NCBI RefSeq assembly: GCF_035481675.1
Contig: NZ_JAYJJW010000001.1
Span: 744,001-808,000, forward strand
DNA from: Alteriqipengyuania_B sp035481675
GTDB lineage: Bacteria > Pseudomonadota > Alphaproteobacteria > Sphingomonadales > Sphingomonadaceae
Direction of reading: 5' to 3'
DNA: 64,000 bases
Position 1 is the stretch's first letter; each line of letters begins with the position of its first letter. The notes beneath the pieces are model-generated. The model was not told where the DNA came from. It worked only from the letters and a program-made list of their open reading frames with translations, and did not search any database. Of the stretch, positions 35,655 to 43,234 are shown piece after piece. The position numbers and the translations under genes are program-made.

Positions 35655-36629
35655 GTGGACGGCGGCAGCTATCACGACGTGGTTACCAAACTGCAAGCCT
35701 TCGCCGAAACGGCGAAGGGTCCCTTTGCACGTCCCGAGTGGTTCGGCCTGCTTGCGAGGCATGATAGCGCTTCACAAACAATAGCCGCAAATGATTGTTC
35801 TGCATTCGTTATTGTGGAGGATGAGGGCGGGGTCCGCGCATCTGCGAATTGGTACAGCTTCACCTGGCATCCGTTCGGGGAGCGGAAAGGCTTTGCCGAT
35901 CTGGCGCGAGGCCTGCGCCGGTCTGCGGCACTAGTGTCGCTCGGTCCGCTGGCCGATGACGACGGCACGGCGAGCGCGCTTCTCGCAGCATTCCGCTCCG
36001 CTGGCTGGGTTGCCGCGCTCGAGGCGTGCGACGTGAACCACGTGCTGGACCTTCGTGGCCGGGACTATGCGGCCTACCTTGCCGATCGTCCGGGACGCCT
36101 GCGCACCACGATCAAGCGCAAGTCCAAGAAAGTCACTTGCGAGATTTTTTCCGATTTTCATCAACATGCATGGCAGGCTTACGAACAGGTCTATGCCGCC
36201 AGCTGGAAGCCCGAAGAAGGGCTGCCCGCCATGTTACGGGAATTCGCGTCGCAGGAAGGCGAGGCCGGACGGCTGCGCCTCGGTCTTGCCTATCACGAAG
36301 GCGAGCTGGTCGCAGCGCAATTCTGGACGGTGGAAAACGGCACTGCTTACATCCACAAGCTCGCCCACACCGATGCGGGCCAACCGCTGTCGGCCGGGAC
36401 GGTGCTGAGCGCGGCGCTGTTCCGTCACGTGATCGACAATGATGGCGTCTTGCTCGTCGATTTCGGGACGGGCGACGATGCCTACAAGCGCGACTGGATG
36501 GAGCAGGTGCGCACGCGCTATCGCCTGCTCGCCTACGATCCGCGCCAACCGCGCGCCTGGCCGCGTCTCGCCCGCAAGCTGCTCCGCAATCCGCGCGCCT
36601 ATCTTGCCTCCCGGCAAGCACGTGGCTAG
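35655..36629 (+). CDS. GNAT-family acyltransferase (BioF2-like domain) of the XrtA locus
   Basis: 324 residues from a GTG preceded by AAGGA. The C-terminal half (about 150-300) is an acetyltransferase fold of the FemAB/BioF2 kind: RTTIKRKSKK basic patch, RLGLAYHEGELVAAQFW, AYIHKLAH and VDFGTGDDAYKRDWMEQ, the last resembling the family's conserved FGxGxxxYKxxW. It leads a four-gene operon with the ACP and two hydrolases. It may take an acyl chain from that ACP and add it to the sugar; this is inference from gene order. Confidence 0.85.
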   Translation: MDGGSYHDVVTKLQAFAETAKGPFARPEWFGLLARHDSASQTIAANDCSAFVIVEDEGGVRASANWYSFTWHPFGERKGFADLARGLRRSAALVSLGPLADDDGTASALLAAFRSAGWVAALEACDVNHVLDLRGRDYAAYLADRPGRLRTTIKRKSKKVTCEIFSDFHQHAWQAYEQVYAASWKPEEGLPAMLREFASQEGEAGRLRLGLAYHEGELVAAQFWTVENGTAYIHKLAHTDAGQPLSAGTVLSAALFRHVIDNDGVLLVDFGTGDDAYKRDWMEQVRTRYRLLAYDPRQPRAWPRLARKLLRNPRAYLASRQARG

Positions 36630-36662
36630 AGCGCGCGCAAGCAATCGGGGGCGACAGCCACA

Positions 36663-36983
36663 ATGGACCAGCAGGAACAGACCGGCGCTGTGGCCGAGGA
36701 AACTACGCCTGGCGCGCCGACGCGCGGGCAAACGGATGTCCTCCTCAGGACGATCTGCGCCGATGTCCTCGGCCTTTCCGACGAGCAGGTCGCGGAGTTC
36801 GAAGAGGACACGGGCCTGTTCGGACATCTTCCCGAACTCGATTCCATGGCCGTCGCCGGCCTCCTCACCGAGATGGAAGACCGGCTCGACATCACCATCG
36901 ACGACGACGACGTCGACGGGGAAATGCTGGAAACCTATGGCGGGCTGCTCGATTTTGCCCACGGCAAGCGCACCGCGGGCTAA
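36663..36983 (+). CDS. Acyl carrier protein of the XrtA locus
   Basis: 106 residues. About 22 disordered N-terminal residues precede a four-helix ACP core. The 4'-phosphopantetheine attachment site is Ser61 in the ELDSMAV motif, and the surrounding residues are strongly acidic (DDDDVDGE), as usual. The protein is longer at the N-terminus than the housekeeping AcpP. It lies 33 bases after the acyltransferase and 9 before hydrolase 2. It probably carries the acyl or amino-acyl group activated by the ligase. Confidence 0.9.
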   Translation: MDQQEQTGAVAEETTPGAPTRGQTDVLLRTICADVLGLSDEQVAEFEEDTGLFGHLPELDSMAVAGLLTEMEDRLDITIDDDDVDGEMLETYGGLLDFAHGKRTAG

Positions 36984-36992
36984 GGCCCTCCC

Positions 36993-37652
36993 ATGCTGAG
37001 CACCTGGCCTTGCCGGACGGGTGACGAATTTGCCCTGTGCTTCGATTCAGGGCGCGATTACCGGATCCTCGTCAGCCCTGCCCTGTTCGATGAAAGCAAC
37101 AAGCTGCGGCATTTCACGGCCCAGCTGATGCGCGCGCTCGATGCGGCAGGGCTCGACGCCTTCCTGCCCGACCTTCCCGGCCAGAACGAAAGCCTCGCCG
37201 GTTTGTCGCAGCAAACGCTTGCCGGCTGGGCGGATGAAATGGCCGCCGCGGCACAGCATTTTCAGGCCACACATATCCTTACGATCCGTGCGGGAGCGGC
37301 ACTTGCGCCCGACTTGCCTGGTTGGGACTACGCCCCCCTGCCCCCTGCAAAACAGCTCAAGTCCATGCTCCGTGGGCGGACACTTGCCGCGCGGGAGGCG
37401 GGCCGCGAGGAGACGAGCGCCGCGCTGCTCGAACGCGGACGGACCGAGGGACTGGAGCTGGCCGGATACGCACTCGGGCCGCAGATGATCGCCGGACTGG
37501 CGGACGCGGACAATATGCCGCCGTCGCGCAGGCGCACCATCGAGAAGGCGGAATTGCCGGGCGCGGGCCTTTGGCTGCGGGCCGAGCCGGACCACGATGC
37601 GGACCAGGTCAGTGCGATGGCGGCGCTGATAGTGGCGGAAGCCCAACAATGA
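36993..37652 (+). CDS. Exosortase A system-associated hydrolase 2, nucleophile not conserved
   Basis: 219 residues. Shares the alpha/beta-hydrolase N-terminal strands of the hydrolase 2 family (RILVSPALFDESNKLRH and DAFLPDLPGQNES) and position in the operon. At the expected nucleophile elbow the sequence reads TIRAGAAL, with no Ser, Cys or Asp in a GxSxG context, and the protein is shorter than typical members. It is therefore probably a non-catalytic partner. Overlaps hydrolase 1 by four bases (ATGA). Confidence 0.8.
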   Translation: MLSTWPCRTGDEFALCFDSGRDYRILVSPALFDESNKLRHFTAQLMRALDAAGLDAFLPDLPGQNESLAGLSQQTLAGWADEMAAAAQHFQATHILTIRAGAALAPDLPGWDYAPLPPAKQLKSMLRGRTLAAREAGREETSAALLERGRTEGLELAGYALGPQMIAGLADADNMPPSRRRTIEKAELPGAGLWLRAEPDHDADQVSAMAALIVAEAQQ

Positions 37653-38428
37653 CCCGGCGGCACGTCGCATTCGAAGTGCTGGGCGATGGCTGCGCCGGCA
37701 CACTTGACGAGGCGACCGGCAAGACCGGCTTGCTCATCGTCAGCGGCGGCAACGAGACCCGCGCGGGTGCTTTCGGCGGCCAGGCGCGGCTCGCAGCCCG
37801 CATAGCTGCCGCGGGCTACCCCGTGTTCCGTTTCGACCGGCGCGGTGTCGGAGACAGCGAAGGGGCCAACCGCTCATACCGCGATAGCGGCGAGGATATC
37901 GCGGCCGCATTGGCCACATTCCGCCGCGAAGTCCCCGCGATGAAGCGCGTGGTGGCATTCGGCAATTGCGACGGGGCGAGCGCCATCGTGCTCCACCGGA
38001 ATGTCACCTTCGATGCGCAAGTTCTTGCCAATCCTTGGGTTTTCGAAAATTCGGCGTCCACCGACACGGCGCCGGCCGAGGTCCGCGAACGCTACGCCTC
38101 GCGACTGAAGGATCCGCGCCAGTGGCTGCGCTTGCTGCGCGGCGAAGTTTCGCTGGCGAAGCTCTTGCGCGGGCTCAGGCAGGCCGCCGCGTCCCAACCT
38201 GCCAACCCGCTGGCCGCCGGTATCGCTGGACTTTCCGGGCCGACCCGCATCTTGATTGCCAGGCGCGATCGCACCGGACGCGCGTTCCTGGAAAGCTGGG
38301 ATAGGTCCGATCCCCGCCTGCATGTCCACGAAACTGCCGACCACGGCTTCTCAGGCGGCGCACTCAAGTGGCTGGAAGTGCAGTTATTCTCTGCGCTCGA
38401 AGAAACTGACAAGCTCTACATGGGTTGA
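37649..38428 (+). CDS. Exosortase A system-associated hydrolase 1, cysteine-type alpha/beta hydrolase
   Basis: 259 residues from the ATG in ATGA; the frame back to 37322 is shadow. Alpha/beta hydrolase with oxyanion strand LLIVSGGNETRAGAFGG, DRRGVGDSEG, and a nucleophile elbow GNCDGASA where Cys replaces the usual Ser, as in dienelactone hydrolases. The acid is likely in LIARRDRT and the His in ETADHGFS. Family TIGR03100. It may release or transfer an acyl group from the ACP. Its last 45 bases overlap the convergent RNA methyltransferase gene. Confidence 0.88.
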   Translation: MTRRHVAFEVLGDGCAGTLDEATGKTGLLIVSGGNETRAGAFGGQARLAARIAAAGYPVFRFDRRGVGDSEGANRSYRDSGEDIAAALATFRREVPAMKRVVAFGNCDGASAIVLHRNVTFDAQVLANPWVFENSASTDTAPAEVRERYASRLKDPRQWLRLLRGEVSLAKLLRGLRQAAASQPANPLAAGIAGLSGPTRILIARRDRTGRAFLESWDRSDPRLHVHETADHGFSGGALKWLEVQLFSALEETDKLYMG

Positions 38429-39586
38429 CCAGCGGAACTGCCCGACAGGGCGGATTTCCCGCAACTCATACCCCCCTTCGACCAGCACTTTTGCGTCCTT
38501 TGCCCAGCTTTGCGGATTGCAGCTGACGTAGACGATGCGCGGCACTGCCGAGGCGGCAAGTTGCCCCACCTGCTCCTTCGCCCCGGCGCGAGGCGGGTCG
38601 AGAACTACGCCGTCGAAAGGTGCCAACTCGCCCGCGCGCAGCGGATTGCGGAACAGGTCGCGGTGGTGCGCTTCCACCCCCGCCTGCCGACGTCGTGACG
38701 CCAGAAGGCAGGCAAGACTGCTATCGCGCGAGGCTTCGTAAGCGTCGATCTTCGCACCGTCTCTCAAGGCGAAGGCAAAGGTGCCGAGCCCCGAAAAAAG
38801 GTCGGCAATTCGCGCGCAATCGCCCAGCCACTCCCTCGCAGCGCCCACCAGGGCCGCCTCGCCGTCCGCCGTGGCTTGCAGGAAGGCTCCCGCAGGAAAA
38901 CCCACCGAGATACCGCCAAGGTCAATCGAGACCGGCTCCGGCTCCCAGATGGCCTCGGTGCCGTAACCTTGGTCGATGGTGAGGCGCGTAAGCCCTTCGC
39001 CTTGGGCAAAGTCGAGCAACGCCTGGGTTTGATCGAGCCCCTCGAATGTCAGCTTGCGGATATCGCAGGCAACGCCTTGCTCGGCGCAGGCAAGGTCGAT
39101 GTCGCAGGCATATTTGCCCGGCCAGTGCGACAGCAGCTGCCGCAGCGGCTCGACCAGCGTGAACAGTTCCGGCGCCAGCACATGGCATTCCTTCAGGTCC
39201 ACCACCTGGTGCGAGCGGGCCTCGCGAAACCCGATGACAGGCCGCCCGCCGCCGTTGATCGCATGCAAGGTCGCCCGGCGGCGTGACTTCGGCGGGGACA
39301 GGTAGGCCGGCGTCACGATGTCGGTCGGCAAGCCCTGGCCTTCGGCGGCGTTGGCAACGCGGGAACGCACGAATTCGGCGAGGATGTCCTCGTCCATACG
39401 CTGCAGCTGGCAACCGCCGCAGCGTTCGAAATGGCGGCACGGCGGATCGACGTGGTGCGGGCCACGTTCCAGCGACCCGTCGGGCAGCAGCGCGTCGCCG
39501 GTGACCCCGCCGGCCACATGAGTACCGCCGGCGGTGACACCGTCGCCGCGCGCAGCAATGCGGATGATTTGTTCAGCTTCGGACAT
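38384..39586 (-). CDS. Class I SAM-dependent RNA methyltransferase, TrmA/RlmC/RlmD family
   Basis: 400 residues. Methylates C5 of uracil in RNA. A short TRAM-like start is followed by 4Fe-4S ligands Cys50, Cys56 and Cys59 (CRHFERCGGC) and a fourth in KECHVL. SAM motif DLFSGLGTFAFAL, catalytic motif VVLDPPRAGAKEQV, nucleophile Cys in VYVSCNPQSWAKD. Whether the target is tRNA or rRNA cannot be decided from sequence alone. Its 3' end runs 45 bases into the end of hydrolase 1 on the other strand. Last gene of a minus-strand group starting at ETF-QO. Confidence 0.92.
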   Translation of the reverse strand: MSEAEQIIRIAARGDGVTAGGTHVAGGVTGDALLPDGSLERGPHHVDPPCRHFERCGGCQLQRMDEDILAEFVRSRVANAAEGQGLPTDIVTPAYLSPPKSRRRATLHAINGGGRPVIGFREARSHQVVDLKECHVLAPELFTLVEPLRQLLSHWPGKYACDIDLACAEQGVACDIRKLTFEGLDQTQALLDFAQGEGLTRLTIDQGYGTEAIWEPEPVSIDLGGISVGFPAGAFLQATADGEAALVGAAREWLGDCARIADLFSGLGTFAFALRDGAKIDAYEASRDSSLACLLASRRRQAGVEAHHRDLFRNPLRAGELAPFDGVVLDPPRAGAKEQVGQLAASAVPRIVYVSCNPQSWAKDAKVLVEGGYELREIRPVGQFRWSTHVELVSFFERRE

Positions 39587-39595
39587 GGTTCGGGG

Positions 39596-39958
39596 TCAGC
39601 GCTCTGCGGGAGCCGCGCCGATCCGGTCCAGCGCGGCGGGGAAGCGAAAGCGGTCGTTCTGCACCCGCACTTCGAGCATGTCGCCGGATACCAAGTTCGT
39701 CGCCTCGAATGCGCCGTCCGCCGCGGCGAGCCCCGTGCGGTCCGCTTTCACCAAAAAGCGGCGCAGACCGCCGTCGGGATGCCTGACCACGAGCATCTCT
39801 TCCCCATCCACACGAGCGCGTTCCACGGAGCAATCGCGCGCAAACTCCTCCGCCCCGCCGACCGCGCAATCGACCAGCGAAGCGGGATCGGGCGGCGGGT
39901 CGCCGGCGCTGCACGCGGCAAGCGCCGGTACCGCCAGCACGAAAGCGCAGCGCGTCAT
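39596..39958 (-). CDS. Small putative lipoprotein
   Basis: 120 residues. Lipobox LAAC with Cys16. The mature part has two Cys (VDCAVGG and RDCSVER) that could bridge, and a short beta-rich region (EEMLVVRHPDGGLRRFLVK) seen in small sphingomonad lipoproteins. Starts in an ATGA overlap with the amidohydrolase gene. No function recognised. Confidence 0.75.
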   Translation of the reverse strand: MTRCAFVLAVPALAACSAGDPPPDPASLVDCAVGGAEEFARDCSVERARVDGEEMLVVRHPDGGLRRFLVKADRTGLAAADGAFEATNLVSGDMLEVRVQNDRFRFPAALDRIGAAPAER

Positions 39959-40683
39959 TCCGTCTCCAGCGCCAGCAAGACGCGCCCGGCAATGTCGGCG
40001 ATCATCGCGGCGAAGCGGGCCTGGCCCGCCTCTGTCGAGATCAGGTCGTTGCGGATTTCGATCGCGCAGTAGGGCCTGCCATGCGCCTCGGCATGGCGGT
40101 TCATCGTCGCGTTCAGTTCCTTGCCGGAATAAGGCTCGTTATCGCCCACGTTCAGGTTCTGCTCGCTGAACAGGCGGATGGCATGTCGCGCGGCGCGATC
40201 GTCCTGGTTGTAGAGCAGCCCGATTTCCACTTCGCGCTGCTCGCCTGCGCTTTCCAGCTTCGGCGTGAAGCTGTGTAGCGAAATGATCAGCGCCGGATTG
40301 GTCGCGTCCAGCCACTTGGCAAGCGCATCGTGATAGGGTGCATGATAAGTGCGAATGCGGCGGTCGAAGTCCGCGCCGATATTGCCGGGGATCAGGTGGC
40401 CGTCGCTAGTGGTCGGCACAGCGGCCGGATTGTCCGGCTCGCGGTGGAGGTCGCATACGAGCCGGCTGACGCAGGCGATGTGCGCCGGAATGCCGTGACG
40501 ACGGGCTAGCCGGTCGGCGACGCCTTCCACCCCGATGTCCACGGCGATGTGGTTGTCGAGCAGGCTGGGGTCGACGCCCAGTTCGACCTCGTCGGGCACG
40601 AAGTTGGAGGCGTGGTCCGCCACCAGCACGATCCGGGCGGGCGCCACATCACCCACCTGGCGGTAAGGCTGGCCGTCGATCAT
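39955..40683 (-). CDS. N-formylglutamate amidohydrolase family protein
   Basis: 242 residues. The ATG at 40683 overlaps the ispE stop (ATGA) and has GAGAGG eight bases before it, so it is preferred to 40692 and to the long shadow frame. Family motifs are ADHASNFVP near residue 25, LVCDLHREPDNP, LISLHSFTP and AIEIRNDLI, giving a metal-dependent hydrolase core like the last enzyme of one histidine degradation route. No other hut gene is nearby, so the physiological substrate is uncertain. Confidence 0.88.
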   Translation of the reverse strand: MIDGQPYRQVGDVAPARIVLVADHASNFVPDEVELGVDPSLLDNHIAVDIGVEGVADRLARRHGIPAHIACVSRLVCDLHREPDNPAAVPTTSDGHLIPGNIGADFDRRIRTYHAPYHDALAKWLDATNPALIISLHSFTPKLESAGEQREVEIGLLYNQDDRAARHAIRLFSEQNLNVGDNEPYSGKELNATMNRHAEAHGRPYCAIEIRNDLISTEAGQARFAAMIADIAGRVLLALETE

Positions 40684-41486
40684 CGCAAACATCCTCTCAT
40701 CTGCCACCATTCGGGCCGGTCGGCGGCAATCTTCGCCGCGTGTTCGGCGCAGGCGGCCTCGTCTTCGTAGAGCGCATAACAGGTCGCGCCCGATCCCGAC
40801 ATCCTGACGAGAGAGGTAGGCCAATCGCGGAGCAGTTCCAGCACTTTCCCGATTTGCGGCGCGATCGACAGGGCCGGTGCCTCCAGGTCGTTGCGGCCGG
40901 CGCGGGCGATGTCGGCGGCTGATCCTTCGGGCATGGAACCGCGATCCTGCCCGTCCCATGCGGCGAACACCGGGCCGGTGGGCATCCTCGTGCCATCGTT
41001 GAGGAGCAGCACCGGCGTCCCGGCAAGGTCGTTCTCGATCGGCGACAGCTCTTCCCCGATGCCGCGCCCGGCGCATGTGACGCTGTCGACGCATGCGGGC
41101 ACATCCGCACCAAGCCGCGCGGCGCGCTTCCGCCAGTCGTCCGGCAGGCCCTGCATCTCGCGGATGATGCGGAAGACCGCCCCCGCGTCAGCCGAACCGC
41201 CGCCCAAGCCAGCTGCGACGGGCAGGTTCTTTTCGAGCGTCACGTCGAGTCCGCCGTCATGGGGCAGGACGGACAGCGCCCTGGCGACGAGATTGTCGAA
41301 AGGATCGTCGATACCCTTGGCGAAGGGGCCGAGCGTGGTCACGCGGTCCGCCGCCGCACGTTGCGCCGTCAGCACGTCACCCGCATCGACGAAGGCGAAC
41401 AGGGTCTCAAGCTCGTGATACCCGTCCTCCCGCCGCCGCCGCACATGCAGCGCGAGATTGATCTTGGCGTAAGCGGTTTCGCGCAT
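40680..41486 (-). CDS. ispE: 4-diphosphocytidyl-2-C-methyl-D-erythritol kinase
   Basis: 268 residues. GHMP kinase of the non-mevalonate isoprenoid pathway, phosphorylating CDP-methylerythritol. N-terminal AYAKINLALHV contains the catalytic Lys, the ATP loop is PVAAGLGGGSADAG, and the C-terminal MSGSGATCYALY closes the active site. Length normal. Its ribosome-binding site GGGGAGGA can pair with CTCCCC just upstream, see the hairpin at 41493-41508. Isoprenoid supply feeds undecaprenyl carriers, among other uses. Confidence 0.95.
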   Translation of the reverse strand: MRETAYAKINLALHVRRRREDGYHELETLFAFVDAGDVLTAQRAAADRVTTLGPFAKGIDDPFDNLVARALSVLPHDGGLDVTLEKNLPVAAGLGGGSADAGAVFRIIREMQGLPDDWRKRAARLGADVPACVDSVTCAGRGIGEELSPIENDLAGTPVLLLNDGTRMPTGPVFAAWDGQDRGSMPEGSAADIARAGRNDLEAPALSIAPQIGKVLELLRDWPTSLVRMSGSGATCYALYEDEAACAEHAAKIAADRPEWWQMRGCLR

Positions 41487-41492
41487 TGCGTC

Positions 41493-41508
41493 CTCCCCGG
41501 TGGGGGAG
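41493..41508 (-). promoter_or_regulatory. Hairpin covering the ispE ribosome-binding site
   Basis: On the minus strand CTCCCC and GGGGAG pair around CACC between the ETF-QO stop and the ispE start. The 3' arm is the Shine-Dalgarno sequence itself (GGGGAGGA, four bases from the ATG). The fold would hide the site unless ribosomes finishing ETF-QO disrupt it, suggesting translational coupling. Confidence 0.45.
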
Positions 41509-41511
41509 AGC

Positions 41512-43161
41512 TTACATGTTCGGATAGTTGGGCCCGCCGCCGCCTTCGGGCGTGGTCCATTCGATGTTCTGGTTCGGGTCCTTGATGTCGCAGGTCTTGC
41601 AGTGGACGCAGTTCTGGCTGTTGATCTGGAACTTCATCGCGCCCGTGTCCTCGTCCTCCAGCCATTCGTAGACACCCGCAGGGCAATAGCGCTGCGACGG
41701 GCCGGCATAGACCGCAAGCTCGCTGTCGTGCTGCAGTTGCAGGTCTTTCACCTTCAGGTGGTTGGGCTGGTCCTCGGCATGGTTGGTGAAGCTGAAGGCG
41801 ACATTGGTCAGCCGGTCGAAGGTGAGCTTGCCGTCGGGCTTGGGATAGTCGATCGGCGTGTGCAGGTCAGCGCGCTGCAATTCCTCGTAATCGCGGTGAT
41901 GCTTCATGCTGAGGGGCAGGCCGATCTTGAGCGTGCGCATCCACATGTCCGCACCGGCAAGCACCGTGCCCACGTCGCCGCCGTACTTGGCGACCAGCGG
42001 CTGCGCGTTCTGCACTTTCTTGAGCTCGGTCGCGATCCAGCTATCGCGCACGGCCGCGTCGTAATCCATGAGCTCGGTCTTCTCCGAGCCGGCGGAGATG
42101 GCCGCGGCAATGCTTTCGGCGGCCAGCATCCCGCTCTTCATCGCGGTGTGGCTGCCCTTGATGCGCGGCACGTTGACGAAGCCTGCGGCGCAGCCGACCA
42201 GCGCGCCGCCCGGGAATGCCAGCTTCGGCACGCTCTGCCAGCCGCCTTCATTGATGGCGCGCGCGCCGTAGGCCACGCGGGTGCCGCCTTCGAGATATTC
42301 GCGGATTGCCGGATGTTCCTTCCAGCGCTGGAATTCCTGGTACGGACGGACGTAGGGGTTCTTGTAATCGAGCGCCGTCACGAAGCCGAGCGCGACCTGG
42401 CCGTTGGCCTGATGGTAGAGGAAGCCCCCGCCCCAGGTGTCGCTTTCCGACAGGGGCCAGCCCTGCGTGTGGATCACGCGGCCGGGAACGTGCTTCTCGG
42501 GATCGATGTCCCACAGTTCCTTGATGCCGATGCCATAGACCTGCGGCTGGCAATCCGCCTCCAGGTCGAAGCGTTCCTTCATCTTCTTGGTAAGGTTGCC
42601 GCGTGCACCCTCTGCGAACAGCGTGTATTTCGCATGGATTTCCATGCCCGGCTGGTAATCCGGCTTGTGCGAGCCATCGGCAGCGACGCCCATGTCCTGC
42701 GTGATCACGCCCGACACCGCGCCATTCTCGTCAAACATGACTTCGGACGCCGGGAAGCCGGGGAAGACCATCACGCCCAGCGCCTCTGCCTGTTCGCCCA
42801 GCCAGCGGGTCAGGTTGCCGAGGCTGCCGGTGTAGCAGCCCTTGTTGGACAGGAACGGCGGCATGATCAGGTGCGGCAGCGCCATCTTCTTGTTTGCGCC
42901 CAGAATCCAGTGCCAGTTGTCCGTGACGGGCGTTTCCGCCATCGGGCAATCCATGTCGCGCCATTCCGGGAAGAGCTCGTCCAGCGCCTTGGGATCGACG
43001 ACCGCACCCGACAGGATATGCGCCCCGATTTCGGAGCCTTTCTCGAGGACCACGACCTCGAGTTCCTCGTTCAGCTGCTTGAGTCGGATGCTCGCGGCCA
43101 GTCCGGCGACCCCGCCGCCGACAATCACCACATCGCAGGGCATCGATTCACGTTCGGTCAT
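41512..43161 (-). CDS. Electron transfer flavoprotein-ubiquinone oxidoreductase
   Basis: 549 residues from the ATG at 43161; the frame extended to 43767 is shadow. Passes electrons from ETF to ubiquinone during fatty- and amino-acid oxidation. FAD site VVIVGGGVAGLAASIRL (about 11-27), the membrane-surface ubiquinone region in the middle, and C-terminal 4Fe-4S ligands in YCPAGVYEW and QNCVHCKTCD. Length normal for bacterial ETF-QO. No ETF alpha/beta genes are in the window. First gene of a minus-strand group with ispE. Confidence 0.96.
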   Translation of the reverse strand: MTERESMPCDVVIVGGGVAGLAASIRLKQLNEELEVVVLEKGSEIGAHILSGAVVDPKALDELFPEWRDMDCPMAETPVTDNWHWILGANKKMALPHLIMPPFLSNKGCYTGSLGNLTRWLGEQAEALGVMVFPGFPASEVMFDENGAVSGVITQDMGVAADGSHKPDYQPGMEIHAKYTLFAEGARGNLTKKMKERFDLEADCQPQVYGIGIKELWDIDPEKHVPGRVIHTQGWPLSESDTWGGGFLYHQANGQVALGFVTALDYKNPYVRPYQEFQRWKEHPAIREYLEGGTRVAYGARAINEGGWQSVPKLAFPGGALVGCAAGFVNVPRIKGSHTAMKSGMLAAESIAAAISAGSEKTELMDYDAAVRDSWIATELKKVQNAQPLVAKYGGDVGTVLAGADMWMRTLKIGLPLSMKHHRDYEELQRADLHTPIDYPKPDGKLTFDRLTNVAFSFTNHAEDQPNHLKVKDLQLQHDSELAVYAGPSQRYCPAGVYEWLEDEDTGAMKFQINSQNCVHCKTCDIKDPNQNIEWTTPEGGGGPNYPNM

Positions 43162-43234
43162 GGTCCACTTTCTGTTCGCTTTGCCGTCGCACAGCACTTG
43201 ATTGCTGCGGCGCGGCAGGTCAAGACCTTGGCCC

